Positions 8,522 through 19,980 are shown, counted from the first letter of the stretch. The stretch is DNA of 64,000 bases from an uncultured Aquiluna sp. (GCA_905182225.1 CAJJAJ010000009.1:1-64000); one strand, 5' to 3'. The notes: generated by a model from the letters alone, not told the origin. Translations and numbers: made by a program.

Positions 8522-10186
8522 TTAGCTTTCTTCAAAAAGGCGCTGCTGCCGCTGTCTTACCAGAGCGGCCTTCACTAAACCGTGAAACAGCGGATTTGGC
8601 TTTGTTGGTCGTGACTTGAATTCCGGGTGGGCTTGAGTGGAAACGTAATACGGGTGAACATCTGCTGGAAGCTCCACGTACTCAACGAGGCTGTCCTTTT
8701 CTGAGGTACCGGAAAAAACTAATCCAGCGCTTGCAAGTTGCTCACGGTAGGAGTTGTTAACCTCGTAGCGATGACGGTGACGTTCGCTAGCTAAGACAGA
8801 ACCGTAGGTTTTAGAAACAACCGAGCCCGGCAACAAGTTGGCCTCGTAGAGACCGAGTCGCATCGTGCCACCAAGGTTGGAGGACGCAATCTTGTCCACC
8901 TGCTCGGCCATGGTCGCGATAACAGGATTTTTGCCTTCAGGATCAAATTCACTGGAAGTTGCATCGGTAATGCCTGCGACGTTCCTGGCAAACTCAATGA
9001 CCATGCACTGCAGTCCAAGACATAGACCCAGGGTTGGAATTTGATTTTCTCTAGCGAACTTCAAGGCACCCAGCTTCCCCTCAATGCCGCGCACTCCGAA
9101 ACCACCGGGAACACAAATGGCGTCCATTTCACCCAGATGGGTAAGGGCCCCTTGGTCAGTTTCGCAATCATCGGATCGAACCCAATGAATATTTACTTTC
9201 GTAAATTCGGCAAATCCCCCGGCACGTAGAGCCTCGGTCACAGAAAGATAAGCGTCAGGTAGATCAATGTATTTTCCAACCAACGCAATGTTCACCTCGT
9301 GCTTTGGTCGATGCACAGCCTCAGTAACCGGCTCCCAATTGGTCCAGTCAACTTCGCTGGTCTCAAGCCTTAGGGCCTTGATGATGTAACTATCCAGCCC
9401 CTCGTCATGAAGGACCTGAGGTATGTCATAAATTGATGACGCATCGGCGGCTGTAACAACGGCCTCTCGGTCAACGTCGCACATTTGAGAAATCTTGCTC
9501 TTGATGGCATCCGGTAACTCTCGGTCCGACCGGCAGACAATTGCATCCGGCTGAATTCCAAGCGATCGAAGCATCGCCACCGAGTGCTGGGTTGGTTTGG
9601 TTTTTAGCTCACCGGATGGTTTGAGAAAAGGGACCAGGGTTACGTGCACGAAAAATACGTTGTCGCGCCCTACATCTTGCTTTATCTGCCTGGCTGCTTC
9701 CATGAAGGGTTGAGACTCAATGTCACCAACTGTTCCACCAATTTCGGTGATGATTACATCGGGAACTGGCTCCAGTGTTGCCTGAAGTCGCATTCGCCTT
9801 TTCAGCTCGTCGGTGATGTGTGGAATTACTTGAACTGTGTCGCCTAGGTATTCACCGGCTCGCTCCTTGGCGATCACGGTCGAGTATGCCTGACCGGTGG
9901 TCACATTGGCTGCTGCATCCAGATTTATGTCTAGAAAGCGCTCGTAGTGCCCGATGTCAAGATCGGTTTCCGCGCCATCATCAGTCACAAAAACTTCGCC
10001 GTGCTGGAACGGGTTCATTGTTCCGGGATCAACATTTAGGTATGGATCAAGCTTTTGCATCACGACAGAAACCCCGCGAGCCCGAAGAAGATTACCCAGT
10101 GAGGCTGCGGTTAAGCCCTTGCCTAATGAGGATGCGACTCCACCGGTTACAAAGATGTGTTTGGGAGTTCCAGAGCGTTCGGCCAT
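8522..10186 (-). CDS. pyrG: CTP synthase
   Basis: 554 residues. It converts UTP to CTP with ATP and glutamine. The synthetase domain begins with [20 protein letters not shown]. The class I glutamine amidotransferase domain occupies the second half: the nucleophile Cys lies in [17 protein letters not shown], and the His and Glu of the triad lie in AHPEFKSRP. Both domains are complete. The start is ATG at 10186. The 51-nt gap to recN contains a short inverted repeat (10192-10209) overlapping a TAGGTT -10-like box, so a separate promoter is possible. Confidence 0.97.
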   Translation of the reverse strand: MAERSGTPKHIFVTGGVASSLGKGLTAASLGNLLRARGVSVVMQKLDPYLNVDPGTMNPFQHGEVFVTDDGAETDLDIGHYERFLDINLDAAANVTTGQAYSTVIAKERAGEYLGDTVQVIPHITDELKRRMRLQATLEPVPDVIITEIGGTVGDIESQPFMEAARQIKQDVGRDNVFFVHVTLVPFLKPSGELKTKPTQHSVAMLRSLGIQPDAIVCRSDRELPDAIKSKISQMCDVDREAVVTAADASSIYDIPQVLHDEGLDSYIIKALRLETSEVDWTNWEPVTEAVHRPKHEVNIALVGKYIDLPDAYLSVTEALRAGGFAEFTKVNIHWVRSDDCETDQGALTHLGEMDAICVPGGFGVRGIEGKLGALKFARENQIPTLGLCLGLQCMVIEFARNVAGITDATSSEFDPEGKNPVIATMAEQVDKIASSNLGGTMRLGLYEANLLPGSVVSKTYGSVLASERHRHRYEVNNSYREQLASAGLVFSGTSEKDSLVEYVELPADVHPYYVSTQAHPEFKSRPTKPNPLFHGLVKAALVRQRQQRLFEES

Positions 10187-10191
10187 GGAAC

Positions 10192-10209
10192 TTCAACCTA
10201 TCAGTTGAA
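10192..10209 (-). promoter_or_regulatory. inverted repeat with -10-like box before pyrG
   Basis: TTCAAC and GTTGAA arms are separated by six bases. On the minus strand the box TAGGTT (10195-10200), of the actinobacterial TANNNT type, sits inside this repeat and eight bases before the pyrG ATG. I see no convincing -35. This may be a pyrG promoter, an operator, or chance. Confidence 0.3.
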
Positions 10210-10237
10210 CCGCGAAGAAGTAGCGCGACACAGAAAA

Positions 10238-11902
10238 TTACCTTGCAGAATCCAATAATTCTTTGGCGTGCTCAAGCGCGACCTCGGAATCCGGGTTGCC
10301 CGAGAGCATTCGTGCAAGCTCAGTCTGACGCTCGGTGTCGCTTAGCAGCTCCACTGATGACTCGGTAATTTCACCCGAAACATCCTTTGACACACGAATT
10401 TGCCTGTCAGCAAATGCAGCCACCTGAGGAAGGTGGGTAACAACTATTACCTGTGTGGACTCCGCCAGTTTTTTTAGTCGTCTTCCAAGCTCAACCGCTG
10501 CCTGACCACCAACTCCAGCGTCTACCTCGTCAAAAATCATTGTGGGTAGCTGTTGACCGGCTACCAATACCAGCTCGATCGCAAGCATTATTCTGGAAAG
10601 CTCGCCGCCCGAAGCGCCCTTGCTCAAGGGCCGTGGGTCAGCGCCCGAGTGCGCAGCTAGTAAAAATTCAATCTTGTCGGCACCGTGAACATCAAAGTCA
10701 GAACCAGGGGTGACACTAATTTCCAGCCGTGCACCGGACATTGCCAGCTGTGCGAGCTCCTCCGAGACTCGACTAGACAGCAATGACCCTGTAGCTACTC
10801 GTTCAGCAGTCAATTTCGAGGCGTGAGACTGAAGCCTCGACTCAAGTTCCCGAAACTCCGTCTCAAGTTTTTCAATCTGTTCATCCGACGAGTCCAAGTC
10901 AAGTGCGTCCAACTGTAAACGAGGAAGGTCACTCAGAAGCTCGTCAATGGGCACTCCGTATCTTCTCTCAATAGCTACGAGTTCAGCTTTTCTTCCAAGT
11001 AACCGATCAAGGACTTGAGGATCAGCATCTAGGTCCGCCAGGTAGCTGGATAGCTCACCCGAAACATCTCCGGCTAAAGAAGTAAGGTCCGAGAGCTGCT
11101 TGGCCAGCTTTTTTAGGTCCGGATCGCTGGTGCTCTCAAGCGACTTGGAGGCCTGCGCAAGAAACTGTGTGGCGTCAGAGCCGTCCTCGCTGCTAAGAGC
11201 ATCGTGAGCCTTGGTAGCGGCCGACCTCAGTGACTCAACATTTGAAAGCCTGTTAATTTGGTCCTCGACCTCAGTGAATTCTCCGACTTGAGACTCGAGC
11301 CCTGCTATGTCTGAAATTTTCAAACGTAATGCGTTGAGCTTTAGTTCGTCTGTCTCGGAAGCTGTTCGCATTCTTTCTATGCGAGAACGGAGCTCCTGGA
11401 ACTCCCTAAAGATTCCCAAGTATGAGGCTTTCGTTGCAGCTAACCCTGAGCCCCCAAAAGAGTCCAACGCTTCTCGTTGCTTGGCCGGTGCTCTCAAGCG
11501 AATCTGTTCGCTTTGTCCGTGGATAGTGACAAGCTCGCTAGTAATTTCCTCAAGCACTGAAACTGGCACCGCAGCACCACCGATTGCCGCTCTAGATCTT
11601 CCATCACTCGAAACGGTACGATTAATTAGAATCTCATGCTCCGCTGTATCGCAGCCGAGCTCTTGGAGTCTGGTTAGTAGCTCCGGATTTGATGAGAAAA
11701 TCCGGCCCTCAACCAAGAGTTGTTGGCTCCCTCGACGAACAGTTGAGGAATCTGCCCTGCTTCCTAGCAGCAAACTCAAAGCCGTTAGCACCATGGTCTT
11801 ACCAGCGCCAGTTTCACCCGTGAGGGCAGTAAACCCTGGACCGAATTCAAGGTTCGCAGAGCTAATGACTCCAATGTTTCGAATGCCGAGACTAGCGATC
11901 AC
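10238..11902 (-). CDS. recN: DNA repair protein RecN
   Basis: 554 residues, an SMC-like ATPase used in double-strand break repair. Walker A GETGAGKT is at 29-36 from the chosen start. A long helical, coiled-coil middle (about 150-350) follows. The ABC signature LSKGASGGELSRIMLAIELVL and Walker B (PTMIFDEVDAGVGGQAA) are near the C-terminus. I chose GTG at 11902: GGAGG stands seven bases upstream and the codon overlaps the nadK stop as GTGA. A longer frame from 11926 would add eight residues but lose this site. The tlyA-nadK-recN order is classically actinobacterial. Confidence 0.95.
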   Translation of the reverse strand: MIASLGIRNIGVISSANLEFGPGFTALTGETGAGKTMVLTALSLLLGSRADSSTVRRGSQQLLVEGRIFSSNPELLTRLQELGCDTAEHEILINRTVSSDGRSRAAIGGAAVPVSVLEEITSELVTIHGQSEQIRLRAPAKQREALDSFGGSGLAATKASYLGIFREFQELRSRIERMRTASETDELKLNALRLKISDIAGLESQVGEFTEVEDQINRLSNVESLRSAATKAHDALSSEDGSDATQFLAQASKSLESTSDPDLKKLAKQLSDLTSLAGDVSGELSSYLADLDADPQVLDRLLGRKAELVAIERRYGVPIDELLSDLPRLQLDALDLDSSDEQIEKLETEFRELESRLQSHASKLTAERVATGSLLSSRVSEELAQLAMSGARLEISVTPGSDFDVHGADKIEFLLAAHSGADPRPLSKGASGGELSRIMLAIELVLVAGQQLPTMIFDEVDAGVGGQAAVELGRRLKKLAESTQVIVVTHLPQVAAFADRQIRVSKDVSGEITESSVELLSDTERQTELARMLSGNPDSEVALEHAKELLDSAR

Positions 11903-12798
11903 GCAGTTGCCTCCGGACCTCGCCACCCGGTGACCGGGAGCGCAAATTTCCTAACCAACTTGTCGCTGAATGGAGCGTCGGTCAAAATCGCCATTGGAAT
12001 TGATTTGGGGCTTTTCTTGACTTCAATCCTCGAGCCGGGACCAAGGTCCGTTGCCCTTCTGCCGTCACACCAGATGACTCCCGCACCAGGAGAACGACGA
12101 AGGACCTCGATCGCAAGCTCTGAATCGGGTGCCACCACAAGCGGTCTGGCGAATAAAGCGTGAGCCGAGATCGGCACAAGCATCATCGCCTGCACATCCG
12201 GCCAGATAACTGGCCCACCGGCGCTAAAAGCGTATGCGGTTGATCCCGTGGGAGTGCTGACTAAAACACCGTCGCAACCAAAGGACGAAACTGGTCTGGA
12301 ATCCACCTCGACGACAACCTCGAGCATGCGCTCGCGCGAGCTTTTCTCGACCGAAACTTCATTGAGCGCCCAGCTCTCGAATACGAGCTCGGAATCCTGA
12401 AAAACCTTTACTTCCAATGCTACTCGATGCCCAACCGTGTAGTTTTTGTTTGAAATCGCCGTAAGCACGTCAGTAAGATCATCTACCTCGGCCTCCGCCA
12501 TAAAGCCAATGTGCCCCAGATTGACTCCGAGAATAGGCGCTTCTTGAGCTCTGGCCAATTCGGCCGCCCTAAGAATTGAGCCATCTCCGCCGAGCACAAG
12601 GACAACCTCTAGGTCTTGATTTGTGAAGAGGCTCTTGTCCGAGGGGGCGCTACTAAATTGCGCCCGCAATCTTCCGATGTCTTCGGCTGCAAAGACGCAA
12701 GTCATTCCAAGCTCTTCAAGGCTCCAGCACGCATCCAACGTTCTCTGCAGCTGCTCAGCAGACTCTGCAGATGAAACCACCAGAACATGTCTAGTCAT
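11899..12798 (-). CDS. nadK: NAD kinase
   Basis: 299 residues. It phosphorylates NAD to NADP. The GGDG motif (LGGDGSILRAAELA, about 71-84) and the diagnostic NLGHIGFMAE and CDGVLVSTPTGSTAYAFSAG segments are intact. I chose ATG 12798, with AAAGG six bases before it, over the TTG at 12804. It follows tlyA after a 90-nt gap, the largest gap in this array, which carries a TTGACA sequence and may hold a promoter for nadK-recN. Confidence 0.95.
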   Translation of the reverse strand: MTRHVLVVSSAESAEQLQRTLDACWSLEELGMTCVFAAEDIGRLRAQFSSAPSDKSLFTNQDLEVVLVLGGDGSILRAAELARAQEAPILGVNLGHIGFMAEAEVDDLTDVLTAISNKNYTVGHRVALEVKVFQDSELVFESWALNEVSVEKSSRERMLEVVVEVDSRPVSSFGCDGVLVSTPTGSTAYAFSAGGPVIWPDVQAMMLVPISAHALFARPLVVAPDSELAIEVLRRSPGAGVIWCDGRRATDLGPGSRIEVKKSPKSIPMAILTDAPFSDKLVRKFALPVTGWRGPEATA

Positions 12799-12855
12799 TG
12801 GCAACCTTTCGAACCCCTTAAGACTAGTAACTACTTCGTGAAATTAGGTACTAGT

Positions 12856-12861
12856 TGTCAA
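12856..12861 (-). promoter_or_regulatory. possible -35 box for nadK-recN
   Basis: A perfect TTGACA on the minus strand in the 90-nt gap between tlyA and nadK. The best -10-like boxes downstream are poorly spaced (TAATTT too close, TAGTCT too far), so the promoter is not well defined. It is worth noting because this is the only sizeable intergenic gap in the array. Confidence 0.3.
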
Positions 12862-12888
12862 CAGCGTTGAGCTAAAAAAGAATCCGGG

Positions 12889-13680
12889 CTACTTGGTGGA
12901 AAAAAGCTTGTCCACCATAATTTGCTCCACCCCGTAATCAAGGCGCTCAAATTTCATCAGAGACAGATACTCAACGTTGCCATTGGTTCCTTTTATTGGA
13001 GATTCGATCAGCCCGTGACAGGAGAAGCCATCGTCATTTGCCCCCTGAAGCACCTGCTCCACCGCACGCTTGCGCTCGTTGCGGCTAGACACCACGCCGG
13101 TCGCGCTTAGCGAGTGCTTTCCAACTTCAAACTGAGGCTTGATCAGCCAAATCTGCTCCGCTGTTGGCGCCAGCTCAGCAAGCTTTTGGGTGACAAGTGT
13201 TAGCGAAATAAAGCTCAAATCCACCACCACTAGTGAAAACGGAGTCTCGCCGACTGCCCCAATTACCTGTTCACTGGTCAAATGTCTAAGATTTTGCCCC
13301 TCTAGGTTTACGACTCTGGGGTCATCCCTGATGAAATCAACTAGCTGGTTGTGACCGACGTCAACCGCGAGCACCTTTTCAGCCCCATTTTCCAGAAGGA
13401 CTTGTGTGAATCCACCGGTGGACGCTCCGGCATCTAGGCATAGCCCCGCTGGGGCGATGCCAAACTCACTGAGAGCATGAGCCAATTTGTGGCCAGCCCT
13501 GGAAACAAAATCGATACCCGCGCTGAGCTCAACCTTGTCCCCCGGCTCAATCTTGCTAGAGGGCTTCTTGGCAAGGCGACCATTAACGCTGATTCTCCCC
13601 GATGTAATAAGAGCGCTGGCCTGCGACCTGGACCGAGCGAGCTCTCGGATTACAACCTCTATGTCTAAGCGCTCACTCAA
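12889..13680 (-). CDS. tlyA: TlyA-family 2'-O rRNA methyltransferase
   Basis: 263 residues. An N-terminal S4 RNA-binding domain (SRSQASALITSGRISVNG, about 17-34) precedes a Rossmann-like FtsJ-type methyltransferase, with the SAM motif LDAGASTGGFTQVLLENGA and LLIKPQFEVG-type downstream segment (WLIKPQFEVGKHSL). In mycobacteria TlyA 2'-O-methylates cytidines in 16S and 23S rRNA and affects capreomycin sensitivity; the same activity is inferred here. The start appears to be TTG at 13680, overlapping the stop of the small upstream gene as TTGA. The Shine-Dalgarno match is weak, so coupling is likely. Confidence 0.92.
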   Translation of the reverse strand: MSERLDIEVVIRELARSRSQASALITSGRISVNGRLAKKPSSKIEPGDKVELSAGIDFVSRAGHKLAHALSEFGIAPAGLCLDAGASTGGFTQVLLENGAEKVLAVDVGHNQLVDFIRDDPRVVNLEGQNLRHLTSEQVIGAVGETPFSLVVVDLSFISLTLVTQKLAELAPTAEQIWLIKPQFEVGKHSLSATGVVSSRNERKRAVEQVLQGANDDGFSCHGLIESPIKGTNGNVEYLSLMKFERLDYGVEQIMVDKLFSTK

Positions 13681-13790
13681 AGTAAATTCTTCTCTAGCTC
13701 TTGAGCAATTTGGTCCAACGCTTCAACCTGCTCATCAATCGGCAAGCTCTCAATCTCAAGTAGTCGAACTTCTAAGTTTTCGATTGCCAT
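13677..13790 (-). CDS. 37-residue conserved-position small protein between HAD phosphatase and tlyA
   Basis: A very short acidic, probably helical protein starting MAIENLEVRLLEIESLP, with heptad-like leucines and ending EKNLL. The ATG at 13790 has AGGA upstream and lies eight bases after the stop of the HAD gene; its stop overlaps the tlyA start by four bases. A longer frame to 13868 exists but would run into the HAD coding sequence. Mycobacteria carry a comparable small gene (Rv1693) at the same place between the HAD phosphatase and tlyA, which supports it being real. Function is unknown. Confidence 0.7.
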   Translation of the reverse strand: MAIENLEVRLLEIESLPIDEQVEALDQIAQELEKNLL

Positions 13791-13798
13791 TTTTCGTC

Positions 13799-14773
13799 CT
13801 AGCTGTAGATGCTTGCGTCGACATCGAGTGAATATATTGGTCGTCCGCTTGTCCAGATTACGTGGCAAGCCGCCCTCAATGTGTCCAATGACTGCGGGTT
13901 TCCTGAAACGATAACTACTCGATCCCCTAGAAGCTCGACTGTCGAGTCACCAGACTTAGCTCCTCTTTTAGTGCTCTTTGGATCATGGTAGGCATCGAAT
14001 AGCCCCGATAGATCCTGAAGTATGAATTTGGGTCGGTCCTCTTTGCCCGCCGCCAAAAGCTCCTTACGAGTGACAATGCCAGTCATAACAACAGCCGAAT
14101 CCAGGCCCGAGTTGTTGGCACCTCGAATGTCGGTATCCAAGCGATCACCGACCATGAGTGGGTTCTTGATTCCAAGCTGTAAGAGTGCTTGCTCAAATAT
14201 TGGCCTGAAGGGCTTGCCGGCTATTTCTGGAAGTATTCCGACAGCGGTATGTACAGCACCCACCAGCGTTCCATTTCCCGGGGCTATGCCCTGCTCGACC
14301 GGGACGGTCCAATCCTGATTAGTGGCTATCCAAATCGCCCCACCTTGAATCGCGAAAGACGCCTGAGCCAGCTCTCTCCAAGACACGTCAGGGCTAAACC
14401 CTTGGATTACGGCCGCCGGCGAATGAGATGCGTGGTCAACTACTTCGAAACCACTTTCCGCGACGGCATGCTTGAGCCCCTCTCCACCAACGACTAATAC
14501 CTTTGCGCCCTCAGGGATTTTCTTAGCCAGCAACATAACGCCAGCACTGGCCGAGCCCACAACTTGCTCGGAAGTAGCTTGAATCCCAAAACCAATCAGC
14601 TGTTCGGCAATAGTCTCTGCACGCCTTGAAGAGTTATTAGTTAGGTAGCCCACCTGAATACTGAGATTTGCAGCCTTATTGATTGACTCGACCGCATTTA
14701 CAATCGCCTCTGACCCTTGATAGACAACGCCATCGAGATCTAGCAAAAGTGAGTCGTATTTACTTGCCAGCAC
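13799..14773 (-). CDS. HAD-IIA (NagD-like) phosphatase
   Basis: 324 residues from GTG 14773. The HAD motif I DLDGVVY places the nucleophile at Asp12 and the acid at Asp14. Motif II is in YLTNNSSRR, motif III Lys is in GKPFRP, and motif IV is MVGDRLDTDIRGANNSG. A C1-type cap between motifs II and III marks the NagD/4-nitrophenylphosphatase group. An extra C-terminal segment of about 70 residues follows the core. The substrate is unknown. The frame stays open far upstream (to 15427) only because it crosses the 147-bp repeats of the neighbouring gene in another frame; that hydrophobic Val/Gln-rich part is not a real N-terminus. GTG 14773 overlaps the upstream gene by 14 nt. Confidence 0.88.
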   Translation of the reverse strand: MLASKYDSLLLDLDGVVYQGSEAIVNAVESINKAANLSIQVGYLTNNSSRRAETIAEQLIGFGIQATSEQVVGSASAGVMLLAKKIPEGAKVLVVGGEGLKHAVAESGFEVVDHASHSPAAVIQGFSPDVSWRELAQASFAIQGGAIWIATNQDWTVPVEQGIAPGNGTLVGAVHTAVGILPEIAGKPFRPIFEQALLQLGIKNPLMVGDRLDTDIRGANNSGLDSAVVMTGIVTRKELLAAGKEDRPKFILQDLSGLFDAYHDPKSTKRGAKSGDSTVELLGDRVVIVSGNPQSLDTLRAACHVIWTSGRPIYSLDVDASIYS

Positions 14774-16226
14774 CTCTAGGGCCTTTCCCCTTATTGTCAG
14801 AACGTTTGAAATCTGGACGCTTCGAATCCGGACGACTTGGACGATCAGTGCGACCTGAGCTAGAAGACCTGTCAGGTCGATCAGAACGGTCTGGACGACT
14901 CGGACGATCTGTCCTCTCCGAACGATCTGAGGAAGGACGACTCGGACGACCGGAATCTGAACGACTTGGTCGATCTGTTCTGTCAGGACGATCAGTGCGA
15001 CCTGAGCTAGAAGACCTGTCAGGTCGATCAGAACGGTCTGGTCGACTTGGACGATCTGCCCTCTCCGAACGGTCTGAGGAAGGACGACTCGGACGACCGG
15101 AATCTGAACGACTTGGTCGATCTGTTCTGTCAGGACGATCAGTGCGACCTGAGCTAGAAGACCTGTCAGGTCGATCAGAACGGTCTGGTCGACTTGGACG
15201 ATCTGCCCTCTCCGAACGGTCTGAGGAAGGACGACTCGGACGACCGGAATCTGGACGACTTGGTCGATCTGTTCTGTCAGGTCGATCAGTGCGACTTGAG
15301 CTAAAAGACCTGTCTGGACGATCAGGCCTAGCTGCACCGCCCTCTCGCGGTGTGAATTTACGCTCACCCGGAGTGAATTTGCGATCGCTTTTATTGAACG
15401 AGCCAGCAGGCTTCGCCGTTTTATCAAAGTCTTCGCTGGTGGGAATGTTTATCTCTTCAAAAACCTGAAATAGCTCCTCGCCCTGCCCGGCTATTGCCCT
15501 TTCGGCCCTAATCGCCAGGTCGTCCCACTTATCCCCATCACTGCCAGCTTCCCTAAGAGACTCGGCGTAACTCCTGAATAGCAAAGGTGACTGTTCAAAG
15601 ATGCGCTTGGGATTGAGCTCAGGGATCTCTAGCTCCTGAACGGCTAGCTTGGCCTGACCAAGGTCAAGCCTTGCCCCCGACAGGACGATCGCAAGATTAA
15701 TGCGAACGCCGATATCTAATTTGGAGCGATCAACACCAACCACGGCCTCAAGAGCGCGCTCGGGCCTATCGAGCCCTCGTTCCGAGTCTACGATCAAGGG
15801 AAGTTGGTCGTTGGATCCGGAAAGTCTTCGATGAGTTAGTAATTCTCTGATGGCAAGCGCGAATTCACCGCTTGCGTAGGCTGTAAGGCCTAGTGTTTCG
15901 TGGACGATAGCGAGCCTGCCGGCTCGTCTAGAAGCGGCAAGGGCATGTTTATGTGCGAGCTTAGGATCGTCATCAATCAGAAACGAAACCATGGCCAGAT
16001 GCCTGGCCACCATCTCTGCGTTTTCGGCAGTGAGTGTTTTTAGCTGGACGCGCACCGAAATGTCGATGTCGTCCGGTGTTACCTGGGAGGGAATTAAGGG
16101 CGATTTCTCGACAGTTTTGACTCGATGAACACGAGTTTGCCATTCCGGTCGCTCCTTATCGGTGCGCTCTCCACGACCACTTGGCCCCTCTTCGTTGGGC
16201 CTAGGTCTTTTTCCTCGTTGTTCCAA
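14760..16226 (-). CDS. TPR-like protein with Arg/Asp/Pro/Ser-rich tandem-repeat tail
   Basis: 488 residues from TTG 16226. Residues about 55-250 form a helical, tetratricopeptide-like domain (VARHLAMVSFLIDDDPKLA and following helices), related by position and content to mycobacterial Rv1691. From about residue 300 the protein becomes a disordered, highly charged tail built of three full 49-residue repeats and a partial fourth (units containing SDRPDRSS, RTDRPDRTDRPSR, GRPSRPSSDRSER). It ends in a Lys/Arg/Gly-rich stretch. Such tails often bind RNA or drive protein assembly, but that is inference. TTG 16226 was chosen because AGGAG lies five bases upstream and the rRNA terminator lies immediately before; the longer frame to 16271 would run through that terminator. 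It is the first gene of the 17-gene array. Confidence 0.75.
   Translation of the reverse strand: MEQRGKRPRPNEEGPSGRGERTDKERPEWQTRVHRVKTVEKSPLIPSQVTPDDIDISVRVQLKTLTAENAEMVARHLAMVSFLIDDDPKLAHKHALAASRRAGRLAIVHETLGLTAYASGEFALAIRELLTHRRLSGSNDQLPLIVDSERGLDRPERALEAVVGVDRSKLDIGVRINLAIVLSGARLDLGQAKLAVQELEIPELNPKRIFEQSPLLFRSYAESLREAGSDGDKWDDLAIRAERAIAGQGEELFQVFEEINIPTSEDFDKTAKPAGSFNKSDRKFTPGERKFTPREGGAARPDRPDRSFSSSRTDRPDRTDRPSRPDSGRPSRPSSDRSERADRPSRPDRSDRPDRSSSSGRTDRPDRTDRPSRSDSGRPSRPSSDRSERADRPSRPDRSDRPDRSSSSGRTDRPDRTDRPSRSDSGRPSRPSSDRSERTDRPSRPDRSDRPDRSSSSGRTDRPSRPDSKRPDFKRSDNKGKGPRGAGK
14830..15310 (-). repeat. 147-bp in-frame tandem repeats (three full units plus part of a fourth)
   Basis: The landmark GCGACCTGAGC (plus strand) recurs at 14850, 14997 and 15144, with a GCGACTTGAGC variant at 15291, exactly 147 bp apart each time. 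The units are nearly identical over their length. 147 is 49 codons, so the repeats keep the frame of the host gene and also keep other frames open on both strands. The near-identity suggests recent duplication or active homogenisation. Confidence 0.95.
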
Positions 16227-16250
16227 GATCGCTCCTAAAGCAAATCGCTT

Positions 16251-16283
16251 AAATAGAAAAGGCCACCCCATAAGGAGTGGCCA
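16251..16283 (-). terminator. intrinsic terminator of the rRNA operon
   Basis: On the minus strand the arms GGCCACTCC and GGGGTGGCC (plus 16261-16282) form a strong stem around TTAT, followed by TTTTCTATTT. It lies 13 bp after the 5S gene and is oriented to stop transcription of the rRNA operon before the repeat-protein gene. Confidence 0.88.
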
Positions 16284-16295
16284 TTTCTAAAGTAA

Positions 16296-16413
16296 GTCCG
16301 GCGGTGTCCTACTCTCCCACAGGGTCTCCCCTGCAGTACCATCGGCGCTGAGAGTCTTAGCTTCCGGGTTCGGAATGTAACCGGGCGTTTCCCTCTCGCT
16401 ATGGCCGCCGAAA
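16296..16413 (-). rRNA. rrf: 5S ribosomal RNA
   Basis: About 118 nt on the minus strand. It begins GTTTCGGCGGCCATAGC, contains the conserved CCCGGTTACATTCCGAACCC region and AGCTAAGACTCTCAGCGCC, and ends in GGGAGAGTAGGACACCGCCG, so the terminal arms pair. It is the last gene of the operon. Ends are approximate to a few bases. Confidence 0.95.
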
Positions 16414-16474
16414 CACTATTGAGTTATGTGAATCGATTAAGCATAAGCTTATATTCGGTTCTCGACCATACCTC

Positions 16475-16499
16475 GAGAACCACACAGTGGACGCAAGCA
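16475..16499 (-). other. 3' strand of the 23S rRNA processing stem
   Basis: This 25-nt segment downstream of 23S is complementary along its whole length, with three G-U pairs, to 19682-19706 upstream of 23S. The two flanks can close a long double-stranded stalk around the 23S precursor, the usual substrate of RNase III. Confidence 0.75.
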
Positions 16500-16514
16500 C
16501 AAATTTGAATTTGT

Positions 16515-19612
<3,098 letters not shown>

Positions 19613-19681
19613 CACAAAGATGATCTATCACGAATAAATTCGCAATAAATCGTAGACCTGGAATAAATCCAAGTCTAAAGA

Positions 19682-19706
19682 TGCTCGCGTCCACTATGTA
19701 GTTCTC
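19682..19706 (-). other. 5' strand of the 23S rRNA processing stem
   Basis: Pairs over 25 nt with 16475-16499 (three wobble pairs, no mismatch). The sequence (minus: GAGAACTACATAGTGGACGC...) resembles the block commonly found before actinobacterial 23S genes. Confidence 0.75.
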
Positions 19707-19898
19707 AAAGTACGGGCGGTTCCGCATTCGTAAGTTTCCTTACTCAATACGAACCTGACCATGATGAGTCGAAACTCGAAATGGCCCCTGGGTTATCGTT
19801 TCCGATCCCCAAGGACCCAACAGCGTGCTAACCACGAACTCCTCCAATAACTTTCCGACCCGTGAGGGCGTACCGGTTGTTGGATTTGTTCAAAAATT

Positions 19899-19908
19899 CT
19901 ATGTAATG
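19899..19908 (-). other. possible 3' strand of the 16S rRNA processing stem
   Basis: Minus-strand CATTACATAG is a perfect 10-bp complement of CTATGTAATG in the 16S leader (21673-21682). The two lie on either side of 16S, as expected of a precursor stem, though ten bases could also match by chance. Confidence 0.5.
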
Positions 19909-19962
19909 TTCCACCCTGAGCTGACCAGCTGCAGAACATATGCCTGCAAGTGGCTCTCTTTT

Positions 19963-19980
19963 GGAGAACCGAAGTTCTCC
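19963..19980 (-). other. UUCG-capped hairpin just after 16S
   Basis: Minus-strand GGAGAAC-TTCG-GTTCTCC: a perfect seven-pair stem with a very stable tetraloop, 13 nt after the 16S 3' end. There is no T-run, so it is a folding or processing element rather than a terminator. Confidence 0.7.

Noticed and set aside
13763-13785. SOS-like TCGAAC...TTTTCGA near the small gene
   Set aside because: The spacing between the arms is wrong for a LexA operator and the sequence is inside coding DNA.
14830-15310. CRISPR-like periodic repeats
   Set aside because: The units are contiguous, 147 bp, coding and without unique spacers; no cas genes are present.
14774-15427. N-terminal extension of the HAD phosphatase with Val/Gln/Leu repeats
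   Set aside because: It is the alternate frame of the same repeats; HAD-IIA proteins start just before the DxDG motif, and GTG 14773 gives normal length.
14683-15468. Plus-strand open frame of 261 residues with repeated Ser/Gly/Arg/Leu units
   Set aside because: It is antisense to the 147-bp repeats of the TPR-like gene; no ribosome-binding site or homology, and its openness follows from the repeat period.
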